Shown here piece by piece: positions 19,660-28,479 of a stretch of 64,000 bases of DNA (position 1 is the stretch's first letter; each line of letters starts with the position of its first letter). The stretch lies in the NCBI GenBank assembly GCA_902592985.1, contig CACJGR010000002.1, positions 1-64,000 of the forward strand, read 5' to 3'. Under the pieces are notes generated by a model. That model saw only the letters and a program-made list of their open reading frames with translations, was not told the origin of the DNA and ran no database searches. Origin of the DNA: an uncultured Pelagibacteraceae bacterium (lineage in GTDB: Bacteria > Pseudomonadota > Alphaproteobacteria > Pelagibacterales > Pelagibacteraceae). The translations under genes were made by a program, and so were the position numbers.

Positions 19660-21317
19660 TAATTTTCCTGGACTATATCACTTTTCATTTCATCACTAAA
19701 ATACTTTAAAATATTCATTATTGGAACAGGTATTGCGCCACATAGCGCGCATAAAGACCCTTTTTTCATTGTAACAAGTAATTCATTAAGTAATTTCAGA
19801 GGAATTTTTTTGGATTTATTTATTACCTGATCAAACATTTCTTTTCCTCTATATGAGCCAAGTCTTCCTGGGAAGCATTTTCCACATGATTCTTCTGCTG
19901 AAAATTCAAACAAATGATGAATATACTCAATCATACTAAAATCTTTTGGAATACTTACTATACTTGCGTGACCCAACATAAATCCAGCAACAGTAAATTC
20001 TTGGAAATCTAAGTTTAACTTTTCTACTTCTTTAATAGGAACAACCCCACCTAGTGGACCACCAATTTGTAATGCTTTTATAGGTTCTTTAAATCCTCCA
20101 CCAATTTCATTTATAACTTTTTTCATTGGTGTGCACATATCAACTTCATAAACACCTGGATTATTAAAAAAACTGTCACAACATACTAATTTTGTTCCTG
20201 CAGACTTTTTATTACCTATAGAAGAAAATTTTTCAGATCCATTTATAAGTATGCCCGTAGCAGCTGCTAAAGTTTCGACATTGTTTACTACTGTCGGTTT
20301 TTTATATAAACCTTCAGTTACAGGAAACGGAGGTCTCACATCTACCTCTGCTCTCCTTCCTTCAATCGAGGCAATTAGTGCTGTTTCTTCTCCACAAATG
20401 TACGCACCTTGCCCAATACAAATATTTAAATCAAATGAAAAATTTGTTCCTAAAATATTTTCACCTAAAAGTTTTGAAGATTTTAATGCGTTTATGGATC
20501 CATTTATAGCTTCAATTGATTTTGGATATTCTCCTCTAATATATAAAACACCTTCATTACTTCCGATTACATAACCACAAATAATCATCCCAAATAAAAC
20601 TTTTAAAGGTTGGTCTTCTAACAAGTATCTATCAGAAAAAGCTCCAGAGTCTCCTTCATCAGCATTACAAATTACATATTTCTTTTTTGATTTTTCTTTA
20701 CTGCAAAAATCCCACTTTAATCCAGTAGGAAATCCAGCTCCACCTCTGCCAGAAAGATTAGAATCTAAAAGAGATTTAATTATTTCTTTTTTATCCAGAT
20801 TAATGGATTTTTTTAATAAACTTTTAAATTGGTCTAAATTTAATAGCTTATCATCCATTAAAAAACTTGTTGAAGCAAAACTTTTTGAAAAAAACTTTTC
20901 TTGTTTAATATCTTCGCCTTTAATTATTTGATCAATATTATTAATATCATTTCCAGCATAATTTTCTCCATTGTAGTGAAAAGCATGGTTTTCATAACAA
21001 TGTCCTAAGCAAAACATTTCACCAACTTTATCATCACCTAGTTTTTCTTTTAATTTTTTCTTTAATGAGTCTTGGGTGCCAGCACACATGCAAGCGCTAC
21101 CATTACAAACAAAAGCTTTTTTTTCTCTATGTGATGGTCTTAAGAATTCATAAAAACTTTCTGCTCCATGGATGGTTGAAACACCCATATTATATTCATT
21201 AGCAATCTCTTTAATACCTTCATCACTATCAGAGTTTAGTGATCGGTCAGAAATTTTTTGAAATAAATTATTTTTTAATCCAATTCTTCCAGATAAGTTA
21301 CTAATATTTTTTGACAC
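19659..21317 (-). CDS. fdsB: Formate dehydrogenase beta subunit, NuoF-like with fused NuoE/FdsG-like N-terminus
   Basis: VCNGSACMCAGT and CLGHCYEN (2Fe-2S), GRGGAGFPTGLKW, NADEGDSGAFSDR, ESCGKCFPGRLG. Confidence 0.9.
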   Translation of the reverse strand: MSKNISNLSGRIGLKNNLFQKISDRSLNSDSDEGIKEIANEYNMGVSTIHGAESFYEFLRPSHREKKAFVCNGSACMCAGTQDSLKKKLKEKLGDDKVGEMFCLGHCYENHAFHYNGENYAGNDINNIDQIIKGEDIKQEKFFSKSFASTSFLMDDKLLNLDQFKSLLKKSINLDKKEIIKSLLDSNLSGRGGAGFPTGLKWDFCSKEKSKKKYVICNADEGDSGAFSDRYLLEDQPLKVLFGMIICGYVIGSNEGVLYIRGEYPKSIEAINGSINALKSSKLLGENILGTNFSFDLNICIGQGAYICGEETALIASIEGRRAEVDVRPPFPVTEGLYKKPTVVNNVETLAAATGILINGSEKFSSIGNKKSAGTKLVCCDSFFNNPGVYEVDMCTPMKKVINEIGGGFKEPIKALQIGGPLGGVVPIKEVEKLNLDFQEFTVAGFMLGHASIVSIPKDFSMIEYIHHLFEFSAEESCGKCFPGRLGSYRGKEMFDQVINKSKKIPLKLLNELLVTMKKGSLCALCGAIPVPIMNILKYFSDEMKSDIVQEN

Positions 21318-21337
21318 AATTTACCCTTTTTAAATTT

Positions 21338-22180
21338 TTAGCTTTTTATTATAATTCTTTCTTTATTACTATAAATATTAAAACTATCTTGTTTAACAAA
21401 ACCAACTAACGTCATATCAAATTTATTAGCTAAATCTATAGCGAGACTTGTTGGCGCACCTACACCAATTAAAACTCCTATATTTGACATTAACGCTTTT
21501 TGTACTAATTCAAAATTTAGTCTTCCTGAGCATGTTAAAAATTGATTGGAAGAATTTAGCAATTTTTTTTTAAGAACATAGCCAATTAATTTATCCAGTG
21601 CATTATGCCTTCCAACATCTTCCTTTATTGCGACAACATCTCCTTTATCTGAAAATAGTCCACTAGCATGAATACCTCCTGTTTTAGAAAATTCTGATTG
21701 ATTTTCACGAAGTGTAGTAGGGGATTTCATTATTATTTTATGGTCTATTTTAGGGAGAGATTTTGTAATTTTATCCTTTTTAATAATCTCTAAAGAATCT
21801 AAGGAAGTTTTACCACAAACACCACAAGAAGAGTTTGTTAAAAAATTTCTTTTTATTTTATCTATATCAACATTTTCTGAATTGTTAATTGTAGCAATAA
21901 TTTTATTTTTTAAATTATATTGACCAACATTTTCCCCAACGCTTTCAATTTTATCTATATATTCAATTTTTTCGATAATTCTTTCATTGAAAAGAAATCC
22001 TCTGACTAAATCTTCATCATTTCCAGGAGTTCTCATTGTAATAGAAATAGTATTTTCAGTCCAAGTTTCTTTATTTTTAAATTTAATTGTAATTTCAAGA
22101 GGTTCTTCAATTGAGATTGAATCATCTATCTCACTTGTATTATTGGATCTATATTTCAAAACTTTATAACTAGAATTCAT
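21338..22180 (-). CDS. fdhD: Formate dehydrogenase accessory sulfurtransferase FdhD
   Basis: TNSSCGVCGK, GGIHASGLFSDKGDVVAIKEDVGRHNALDKLIG, CSGRLNFELVQKA. Confidence 0.93.
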   Translation of the reverse strand: MNSSYKVLKYRSNNTSEIDDSISIEEPLEITIKFKNKETWTENTISITMRTPGNDEDLVRGFLFNERIIEKIEYIDKIESVGENVGQYNLKNKIIATINNSENVDIDKIKRNFLTNSSCGVCGKTSLDSLEIIKKDKITKSLPKIDHKIIMKSPTTLRENQSEFSKTGGIHASGLFSDKGDVVAIKEDVGRHNALDKLIGYVLKKKLLNSSNQFLTCSGRLNFELVQKALMSNIGVLIGVGAPTSLAIDLANKFDMTLVGFVKQDSFNIYSNKERIIIKS

Positions 22181-22189
22181 AAAAACATT

Positions 22190-22666
22190 TTACTTTAAAG
22201 GATAATTTTTTTTTAAAATAAATTTATTTAATACTATCCCAAAAAATAAAACTATTAGAGACCCAAAAATTATTGGATTTATTAGATATTCATAGGAAAC
22301 ACCACCAATTATCACAATGATTGGATTTGCACCAGCTGGAGGATGTACAATATTAAAAATCATCATAAAAAAAATTCCAACTCCTACTGCTAGAGCTACA
22401 TTAATAAAAAGTGGCAAAGGAATATAATTTAAAAATAATACCCCAATAAATGCAGTTAACAGGTGTCCAAAAAAAATATTTTTAGGTTGAGCAAAAGGAT
22501 TTTCTGGAAATCCATATAATAATACCATTGATGAGCCAAAAGAGGTCATAAGAAATAAACCCAAAGATGTTTTGTAAGTTAATAAAGTAAGAACACCAAT
22601 GGTAATACATGAAAAAAGTCCAGCTAAAAATGCTTTAAAAATGTTATCCTTGTTAAGGTTGGTCAT
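22190..22666 (-). CDS. HPP-family membrane protein
   Basis: SFGSSMVLLYGFPENPFAQPKNIFFGH; HPPAGANPII. Confidence 0.88.
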   Translation of the reverse strand: MTNLNKDNIFKAFLAGLFSCITIGVLTLLTYKTSLGLFLMTSFGSSMVLLYGFPENPFAQPKNIFFGHLLTAFIGVLFLNYIPLPLFINVALAVGVGIFFMMIFNIVHPPAGANPIIVIIGGVSYEYLINPIIFGSLIVLFFGIVLNKFILKKNYPLK

Positions 22667-23067
22667 AATTTAAACTTTAAAGCTTTTGAAATAGTTCTAA
22701 AAGGCAAAAGTAAACATTCTTTTCTTGATATATTTTTTTTATTGAGAATTTTTTTAAAATCTTGCCATTCTTTATTAACTTTTATTTCTGAATTATCAAA
22801 AAAACTTTCAACATAAGAGAATAAATGTTTAATTTGATCTATCTTTTTATTTTTAATTTTACTTGAAAGCATGCTTACAGAAGCTTGACAATATACGCAT
22901 GATTTACACTGATATCCTATATCTTCAATTACATCATTTTTGACCAACAAGCTAATTTCCATTTCATCTCCACATATAGGGTTTTTATTTTTTGATAAAT
23001 GAGTATGATTTTTAACCACTTTATGGTTTTTTGTATTTGATGCAATTTCTAAAATTTTTAAATCCAT
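22663..23067 (-). CDS. IscU/SufU-like iron-sulfur scaffold protein
   Basis: NPICGDEMEISLLVKNDVIEDIGYQCKSCVYCQASVSML. Confidence 0.75.
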   Translation of the reverse strand: MDLKILEIASNTKNHKVVKNHTHLSKNKNPICGDEMEISLLVKNDVIEDIGYQCKSCVYCQASVSMLSSKIKNKKIDQIKHLFSYVESFFDNSEIKVNKEWQDFKKILNKKNISRKECLLLPFRTISKALKFKL

Positions 23068-23110
23068 TATAATTCTTTAATTAAGAGATTAATGTTTTAT
23101 ATTTTGTTTT

Positions 23111-23734
23111 ATGAATGATAACAATATTTTAGCTGTTGTGCTAGCAGGGGGTCAATCCAAGAGATTTGGAGAAGATAAAAATCAAGCAAAACTTGGCAAC
23201 CTAACTTTGCTTGAGCATGTTTTGGAAAAAGTTACTAAAAAATTTGAAAAGACATTAATTATTTCAAATCAAAATTTAAACATAAAAGATTTAAAATCAA
23301 TCACTATAGTTCCAGATTGTATTCAAGGAAATCTTGGACCATTAGTTGGCGTATTGACCGCAATGAAATGGATAAGAAAAAACAATAAGCAATATCAATG
23401 GATTGCAACTTTTCCGTCTGACACCCCTTTTTTTGAAACATCAATAATAGAAAAATATAAAAACAGAATAAATTTAAATGAAAGTTTATTATATTTTGTT
23501 AGGTCAAACCAAAAAAGGCATAATATATTTGGATTATGGTCTGTAAAATTAATGGATACTCTTGAAAACGATTTGACAAATAATAATTTTAGAAAAGTAG
23601 AAGAATGGGCAGACAAAATTGGAGTAGAAACGATTAATGTTAAAATTGATAAATTTGATCCTTTTTTTAATATAAATACCAAAACAGATCTTGAAGAAGC
23701 AAAAAAAATATTAAAAGAATATAAAAATGATTAA
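23111..23734 (+). CDS. mobA: Molybdenum cofactor guanylyltransferase MobA
   Basis: AVVLAGGQSKRFGEDK; GPLVGVLTAMKW; TFPSDTPF. Confidence 0.9.
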   Translation: MNDNNILAVVLAGGQSKRFGEDKNQAKLGNLTLLEHVLEKVTKKFEKTLIISNQNLNIKDLKSITIVPDCIQGNLGPLVGVLTAMKWIRKNNKQYQWIATFPSDTPFFETSIIEKYKNRINLNESLLYFVRSNQKRHNIFGLWSVKLMDTLENDLTNNNFRKVEEWADKIGVETINVKIDKFDPFFNINTKTDLEEAKKILKEYKND

Positions 23735-24983
23735 TTATAAAGTAGCAAAAAAAATATTGATGAAATCAAGTATTAAAATTAAAAATGAAACTATTAATTC
23801 TTTAAAATCTCTAAACAGAGTTTGTGCTAAAGATGTTTATTCACCTGTTAATTATCCAGCAGGAAATAATACAGCATTCGACGGATATGCAATTAGTTCA
23901 AAAGATACAAATAATCTAAATAAAAAAAATATGAAAAAATTTAAAATTTTAAAAACAATAGCAGCTGGAGACAATCCTAAAATTAAAAATGTAAAAAAAT
24001 TTCAGACTGCAGAAGTAATGACTGGAGCTTTAATATCCAAGCCTTTTGATACAATCATTCCTATAGAACAAATCAGATTTTATCCAAACCTTAAAAATAA
24101 GAAATACATTTTAGTAAACAAAAAGATTAAAAAAAATGAGTATATTAGATATTTTGGCTCTGATTATAAAAAAAAAGAATTAGTTATTAAAAGAGGAGCT
24201 TTAATTCAGCCATCACATATTTTAGCTTTTAAAAGCCTTGGGATTGAAAAAATTGATGTCAAAATAAAACCAAACATATTGTTTTTTTCAACAGGTAATG
24301 AAATTTCAGATAAGAAAAGAATTGCTAATTGGCAAGTTAGAAATTCCAATAGTTATTATATTAAATCTTTATCTAATAGTTTTTTATTTAATTTTATAGA
24401 TGGAGGTATTTTAAGAGATAAAGATGAAAACCTTTTTAAAAAATTGATAAATAAAAATATTAGATCTAAAGCAGATATAATAATTACATCTGGTGCGGTT
24501 TCAGCCGGAAAATTCGATTTTGTACCTCAAATTATAAAAAAATTTAAACTATCTAGTTTCTTTAATAACGTTGCTATTAGACCAGGCAAACCGATTTTAT
24601 TTGCAAAATTTAAAAATAAAGAAAAAGTTTTTTTTGGTCTTCCAGGTAATCCTATTTCTTCAGCAGCATGTTTTAGATTTTTTGTATACCCTTATCTTTC
24701 AGCTATTCTTAATATAGATAGAGAAAAACCATTTACAGCTAGATTAAAAAATAAATTTATAAAGAAAAAAAATTTCACACGTTTTTTAAAGGGCAAACTC
24801 ACTTCAACCAATAATGGAAATTTACAAGTTGAAATTTTAAAAGGTCAAGAGTCTTTCAGGATAAAATCCTTTGTTAAGTCAAATGTATGGGGAGTTTTTA
24901 AATCAGGTCAATCAATATTTAAAAAAGGCCAGCTGATTGAATGTCATTCGCCAATTCTACCTAACAAAAATATATTTTATTAG
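23727..24983 (+). CDS. moeA: Molybdopterin molybdenumtransferase MoeA
   Basis: FDGYAI, TAEVMTGALI, STGNEI, TSGAVSAGKFDF, GLPGNPISS. Confidence 0.92.
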   Translation: MINYKVAKKILMKSSIKIKNETINSLKSLNRVCAKDVYSPVNYPAGNNTAFDGYAISSKDTNNLNKKNMKKFKILKTIAAGDNPKIKNVKKFQTAEVMTGALISKPFDTIIPIEQIRFYPNLKNKKYILVNKKIKKNEYIRYFGSDYKKKELVIKRGALIQPSHILAFKSLGIEKIDVKIKPNILFFSTGNEISDKKRIANWQVRNSNSYYIKSLSNSFLFNFIDGGILRDKDENLFKKLINKNIRSKADIIITSGAVSAGKFDFVPQIIKKFKLSSFFNNVAIRPGKPILFAKFKNKEKVFFGLPGNPISSAACFRFFVYPYLSAILNIDREKPFTARLKNKFIKKKNFTRFLKGKLTSTNNGNLQVEILKGQESFRIKSFVKSNVWGVFKSGQSIFKKGQLIECHSPILPNKNIFY

Positions 24984-25031
24984 ATATTATTTTTATTGTA
25001 GTAGTTACTAATAGGCATTAAATATTTTAAA

Positions 25032-25937
25032 ATGTTAGAATTAAGAAATGAAAAAATCGCTATTCCAGTAGTATTGTTGGCTGGATTGTTATGGTCTTTT
25101 GGACCTCTGGTGGTTCGCTATATGAATGAACCTAATTTAGTACCTTGGCAATATCTATGTACTAGAGGATTAACAATTTTTTGTATCTTAAATATTTATC
25201 TATTTTTTGAAGAAGGAAAAAATTTTTATAAAAATTATTTAAACATTGGTCTTTCAGGTTTTATAGGTGGTATTGGACTGGGTATTGCAATGATTACTTT
25301 TATTTGGTCAATTACAAACACTAGTGCGGCTATAACATTGCTGTGCCTAGCAGCTATGCCGTTTATTACAGCTTTATTAGGTTTTTTATTTTTAAGAGAA
25401 AAAGTTTCATTGAATGTTTGGATTTCAATTTTGATTGCAGCAATTGGCATAATTATTATGGCTACAGGCAAAACAGGTGAACGATCTTTATTTGGTCTAC
25501 TATTTGGCTTAATTTCTGCAACTGGTTTTTCAGTTTTTTCAGTTTCATTGAGATGGAGAAAAGAAACACCAAAATTTACTACAGTTGCTATTGCTGGTGT
25601 ATTTTGTGCCCTGGTATCAGCAATAGTTATTTTGAATAATGATGGTAATTTTTTATCTTCAAGCCATAATCAAGGATTATTTGCTACCCATGGAACTTTG
25701 GTTTGTTTAGGTTTAATTTTATATTCAATAGGATCTAAAGCTATACCAGCTGCAGAATTAACTTTATTGTCTTTAACTGAAGTCATAGGTGGTATTTTCT
25801 GGGTTTGGTTGCCAATACTAGGAATTAATGAAGTGCCAACAAACAGCACCATTATTGGCGGTTTCTTAATTTTTATGTCAATTACTTATTATAGTTTAAT
25901 AATTAAAACTAATCGAAGATTTATTGCATTAAATTAA
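25032..25937 (+). CDS. EamA/DMT family transporter
   Basis: Ten TM segments, EamA-like. Confidence 0.85.
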   Translation: MLELRNEKIAIPVVLLAGLLWSFGPLVVRYMNEPNLVPWQYLCTRGLTIFCILNIYLFFEEGKNFYKNYLNIGLSGFIGGIGLGIAMITFIWSITNTSAAITLLCLAAMPFITALLGFLFLREKVSLNVWISILIAAIGIIIMATGKTGERSLFGLLFGLISATGFSVFSVSLRWRKETPKFTTVAIAGVFCALVSAIVILNNDGNFLSSSHNQGLFATHGTLVCLGLILYSIGSKAIPAAELTLLSLTEVIGGIFWVWLPILGINEVPTNSTIIGGFLIFMSITYYSLIIKTNRRFIALN

Positions 25938-25941
25938 ATTT

Positions 25942-27057
25942 ATGAAAGATAATAAGGTTGTTGTTAATAGCTGGAATGAGTGGGATCCATTAAAACATGT
26001 GATTGTTGGAAAAGCAGATGGTTGTTGTATACCTCCACCAGAACCAGCTTTAGATGCAAAAGTACCAGAAGACTCTGATATGAAAGGAAAATATGGCCCT
26101 CGTACAAAAGATACTATAGATAAAGCAAATCAATTATTGGAGGATTTTGTTAACCTTTTGAAAAAAAGAGGAGTTAAAGTTGATAGACCAATTCCATTAA
26201 ACTTCAATCAGGAGATCTCGACACCTGACTGGAAAGCTGAAAGCATGTTTGGTTGTATGCCAGCACGAGACGTTATTTTAACTGTTGGAAATGAAATGTT
26301 AGAAGCAACAATGAGCTATAGATGTAGATGGTTTGAATATCTAAATTATAGACCACTTATTAAAAAATATTATGAACAAGATCCAAATATGAGGCACGAG
26401 TCTGCCCCTAAACCTAGACTAACAGATCTTGATTATAGAAAAGATTATTTATCTGATAAGATTGGAATTCAAAAGCGTTTAGAATGGACAGAAAAAAAAT
26501 ATTTTGTAACAACCGAAGAAGAACCTCTTTTTGATGCAGCTGATGTTTTAAGATTTGGAAAAGATTTAATAGTTCAGCATGGTTTTACCACAAATTTAAA
26601 AGGCATTGATTGGTTAAATCGACATTATAAAGATCATAGAGTTCATGCAGTTAATTTTCCTGGAGATCCATATCCAATACACATTGATGCATCTTTTACA
26701 CCAATTAAACCAGGTTTAATTATTAACAATCCCCAAAGAAAACTTCCGAAGGAACAAAGAAAACTTTTTGAAGATAATGATTGGAAAATAGTTGATTCAG
26801 CACAACCAGCTCACAATTCACCACCTCCATTATGTTATTCATCAGTTTGGTTATCTATGAATGTATTAGTCCTAGATCCAAAAACTGTTTGTGTAGAAAA
26901 AAGTGAAGTTTATCAAGCTGAACAATTAGATAAACTTGGAATGGAAGTAGTGCCAGTTGATTTAAGAGATGCTTATGCTTTTGGAGGAGGACTTCATTGT
27001 TGTACTGCGGATGTTTATAGGGAAGGGAAGTTGGAAGATTACTTTCCAAAACAATAA
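25942..27057 (+). CDS. Amidinotransferase (glycine/inosamine amidinotransferase-like)
   Basis: NSWNEWDPLKHVIVGKADGCCIPPPEP; AYAFGGGLHCCTADVYREG catalytic Cys region. Confidence 0.88.
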   Translation: MKDNKVVVNSWNEWDPLKHVIVGKADGCCIPPPEPALDAKVPEDSDMKGKYGPRTKDTIDKANQLLEDFVNLLKKRGVKVDRPIPLNFNQEISTPDWKAESMFGCMPARDVILTVGNEMLEATMSYRCRWFEYLNYRPLIKKYYEQDPNMRHESAPKPRLTDLDYRKDYLSDKIGIQKRLEWTEKKYFVTTEEEPLFDAADVLRFGKDLIVQHGFTTNLKGIDWLNRHYKDHRVHAVNFPGDPYPIHIDASFTPIKPGLIINNPQRKLPKEQRKLFEDNDWKIVDSAQPAHNSPPPLCYSSVWLSMNVLVLDPKTVCVEKSEVYQAEQLDKLGMEVVPVDLRDAYAFGGGLHCCTADVYREGKLEDYFPKQ

Positions 27058-27074
27058 TAAATAAAATTTATATT

Positions 27075-28097
27075 ATGGCTTTATTTACCTCGGATAATGT
27101 CACTGGTGCTTGTCCCGAAGTAATGGATGCTCTAATTAAAGCAAATTCAGGTGTTGCATCATCGTATGGTAATGATAAATGGTCATCAAATTTACAAAAG
27201 AAATTTTCAGAAATTTTTGAAACCAATGTCATTATATTTCCTGCTACATCCGGCACAGCCTCAAATTCTCTAGCTTTATCAGTATTAAGCCCAGTTTTTG
27301 GAAAAATTTACTGCCACGAGCTTTCTCACATCAACACTGATGAATGTGGTGCACCTGAGTTTTTTACAGGTGGAGCAAAATTAATTCCTATGCGTGGACC
27401 AGACGGAAAAATTACTGCAAAAGAATTTTCAGAAAGTATACGTGGAACTGGAAATGTTCATCTTACTCAGCCTGCAGTTATTAGCATAACTCAGTCTTGT
27501 GAAACAGGTACTGTTTATCAACTTGAAGAAATCTCGGCTATTTCTGAAATAGCTCATGCTCAAGGTTTAAAAGTTCATATGGATGGCGCACGTTTTGCTA
27601 ATGCTGTTGCTTCACTTAATGTTAGTCCTGCAGAAATGACATGGAAGTCTGGCATTGATGTACTTTCTTTTGGTGGAACAAAAAATGGATGTCTTGCTGC
27701 TGAAGCTATTGTATTTTTTAAACCAGAATTAGTAGGAAATTTTCCTTACTTGCATAAAAGATCAGGCCATTTAATTTCTAAAATGCGTTTTGTGTCAGCC
27801 CAGCTTAAAGCGTATTTGTCTAACGATGTTTGGCTACGCAACGCACGACACGCAAACACTATGGCTTCTTTACTTAGCAAAGGACTAGCTGCTGTTCCTG
27901 ATATTAAATTAGTACATCCTACACAAGCTAACGAAATTTTTGTAAGTCTGCCTAATCCCATAGTAAAACATCTTAATGATAAAGGTTATGAAGTAAATCA
28001 TGATGAGCTAGATGGAAAGGCTGCTAGGTTTGTAGCTGCGTGGAATACTGAAGAAAAAGATATTGATAAGTTGTTAAAAACTATAGCTAAAAAATAA
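27075..28097 (+). CDS. Low-specificity threonine aldolase / beta-eliminating lyase (PLP)
   Basis: DNVTGACPEVMDAL; HMDGARFANAVAS; LSFGGTKNGCLAAEA (PLP Lys). Confidence 0.88.
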   Translation: MALFTSDNVTGACPEVMDALIKANSGVASSYGNDKWSSNLQKKFSEIFETNVIIFPATSGTASNSLALSVLSPVFGKIYCHELSHINTDECGAPEFFTGGAKLIPMRGPDGKITAKEFSESIRGTGNVHLTQPAVISITQSCETGTVYQLEEISAISEIAHAQGLKVHMDGARFANAVASLNVSPAEMTWKSGIDVLSFGGTKNGCLAAEAIVFFKPELVGNFPYLHKRSGHLISKMRFVSAQLKAYLSNDVWLRNARHANTMASLLSKGLAAVPDIKLVHPTQANEIFVSLPNPIVKHLNDKGYEVNHDELDGKAARFVAAWNTEEKDIDKLLKTIAKK

Positions 28098-28334
28098 CTA
28101 GCTTGGATTTTTTTTTAAAAATTCAATATATTGAACGACTTCATTAAATTTACTATCATCAATATCTTTGTAGCTCATTTGAAATTTATCTTTGACACAT
28201 ATTGCTACATGGGCATAAGGGTTTCGTCCTTTTGGATGATTTGGATGATCAGGTAGTTGACCCCTTAAATAATCACCAGCTTCCTGAATAATTTTCCACA
28301 GTTTACTTGCATTTTCTTTGTTCATACTACTCAA
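28098..28334 (-). CDS. Hypothetical 78-aa protein
   Basis: Complete ORF; its 5' end recurs as a fragment at 36220-36281. Confidence 0.6.
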   Translation of the reverse strand: MSSMNKENASKLWKIIQEAGDYLRGQLPDHPNHPKGRNPYAHVAICVKDKFQMSYKDIDDSKFNEVVQYIEFLKKNPS

Positions 28335-28342
28335 AACCTTGT

Positions 28343-28375
28343 TTTATCTCAAAATGTTCTAGTTCGGGGACTAGT
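28343..28375. repeat. 33-bp direct repeat, left copy (flanks the R-M island)
   Basis: TTTATCTCAAAATGTTCTAGTTCGGGGACTAGT, identical to 36073-36105; contains hairpin CTAGT-tcgggg-ACTAG. Confidence 0.95.
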
Positions 28376-28479
28376 ATCTATAAAATCCTAATTATATAAT
28401 ACTTAATTATAAACATAAATGGATCCTTTTAAATTCATAAAAGATAAACTGTTGTTGTCAGCACCTGTAAAATAAATAT

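Noticed and set aside
28359-28375. CTAGTTCGGGGACTAGT as the T-arm of a tRNA (tRNA att site)
   Set aside because: The loop does not match the T-loop consensus TTCRANY and no acceptor/anticodon arms or tRNA body were found nearby
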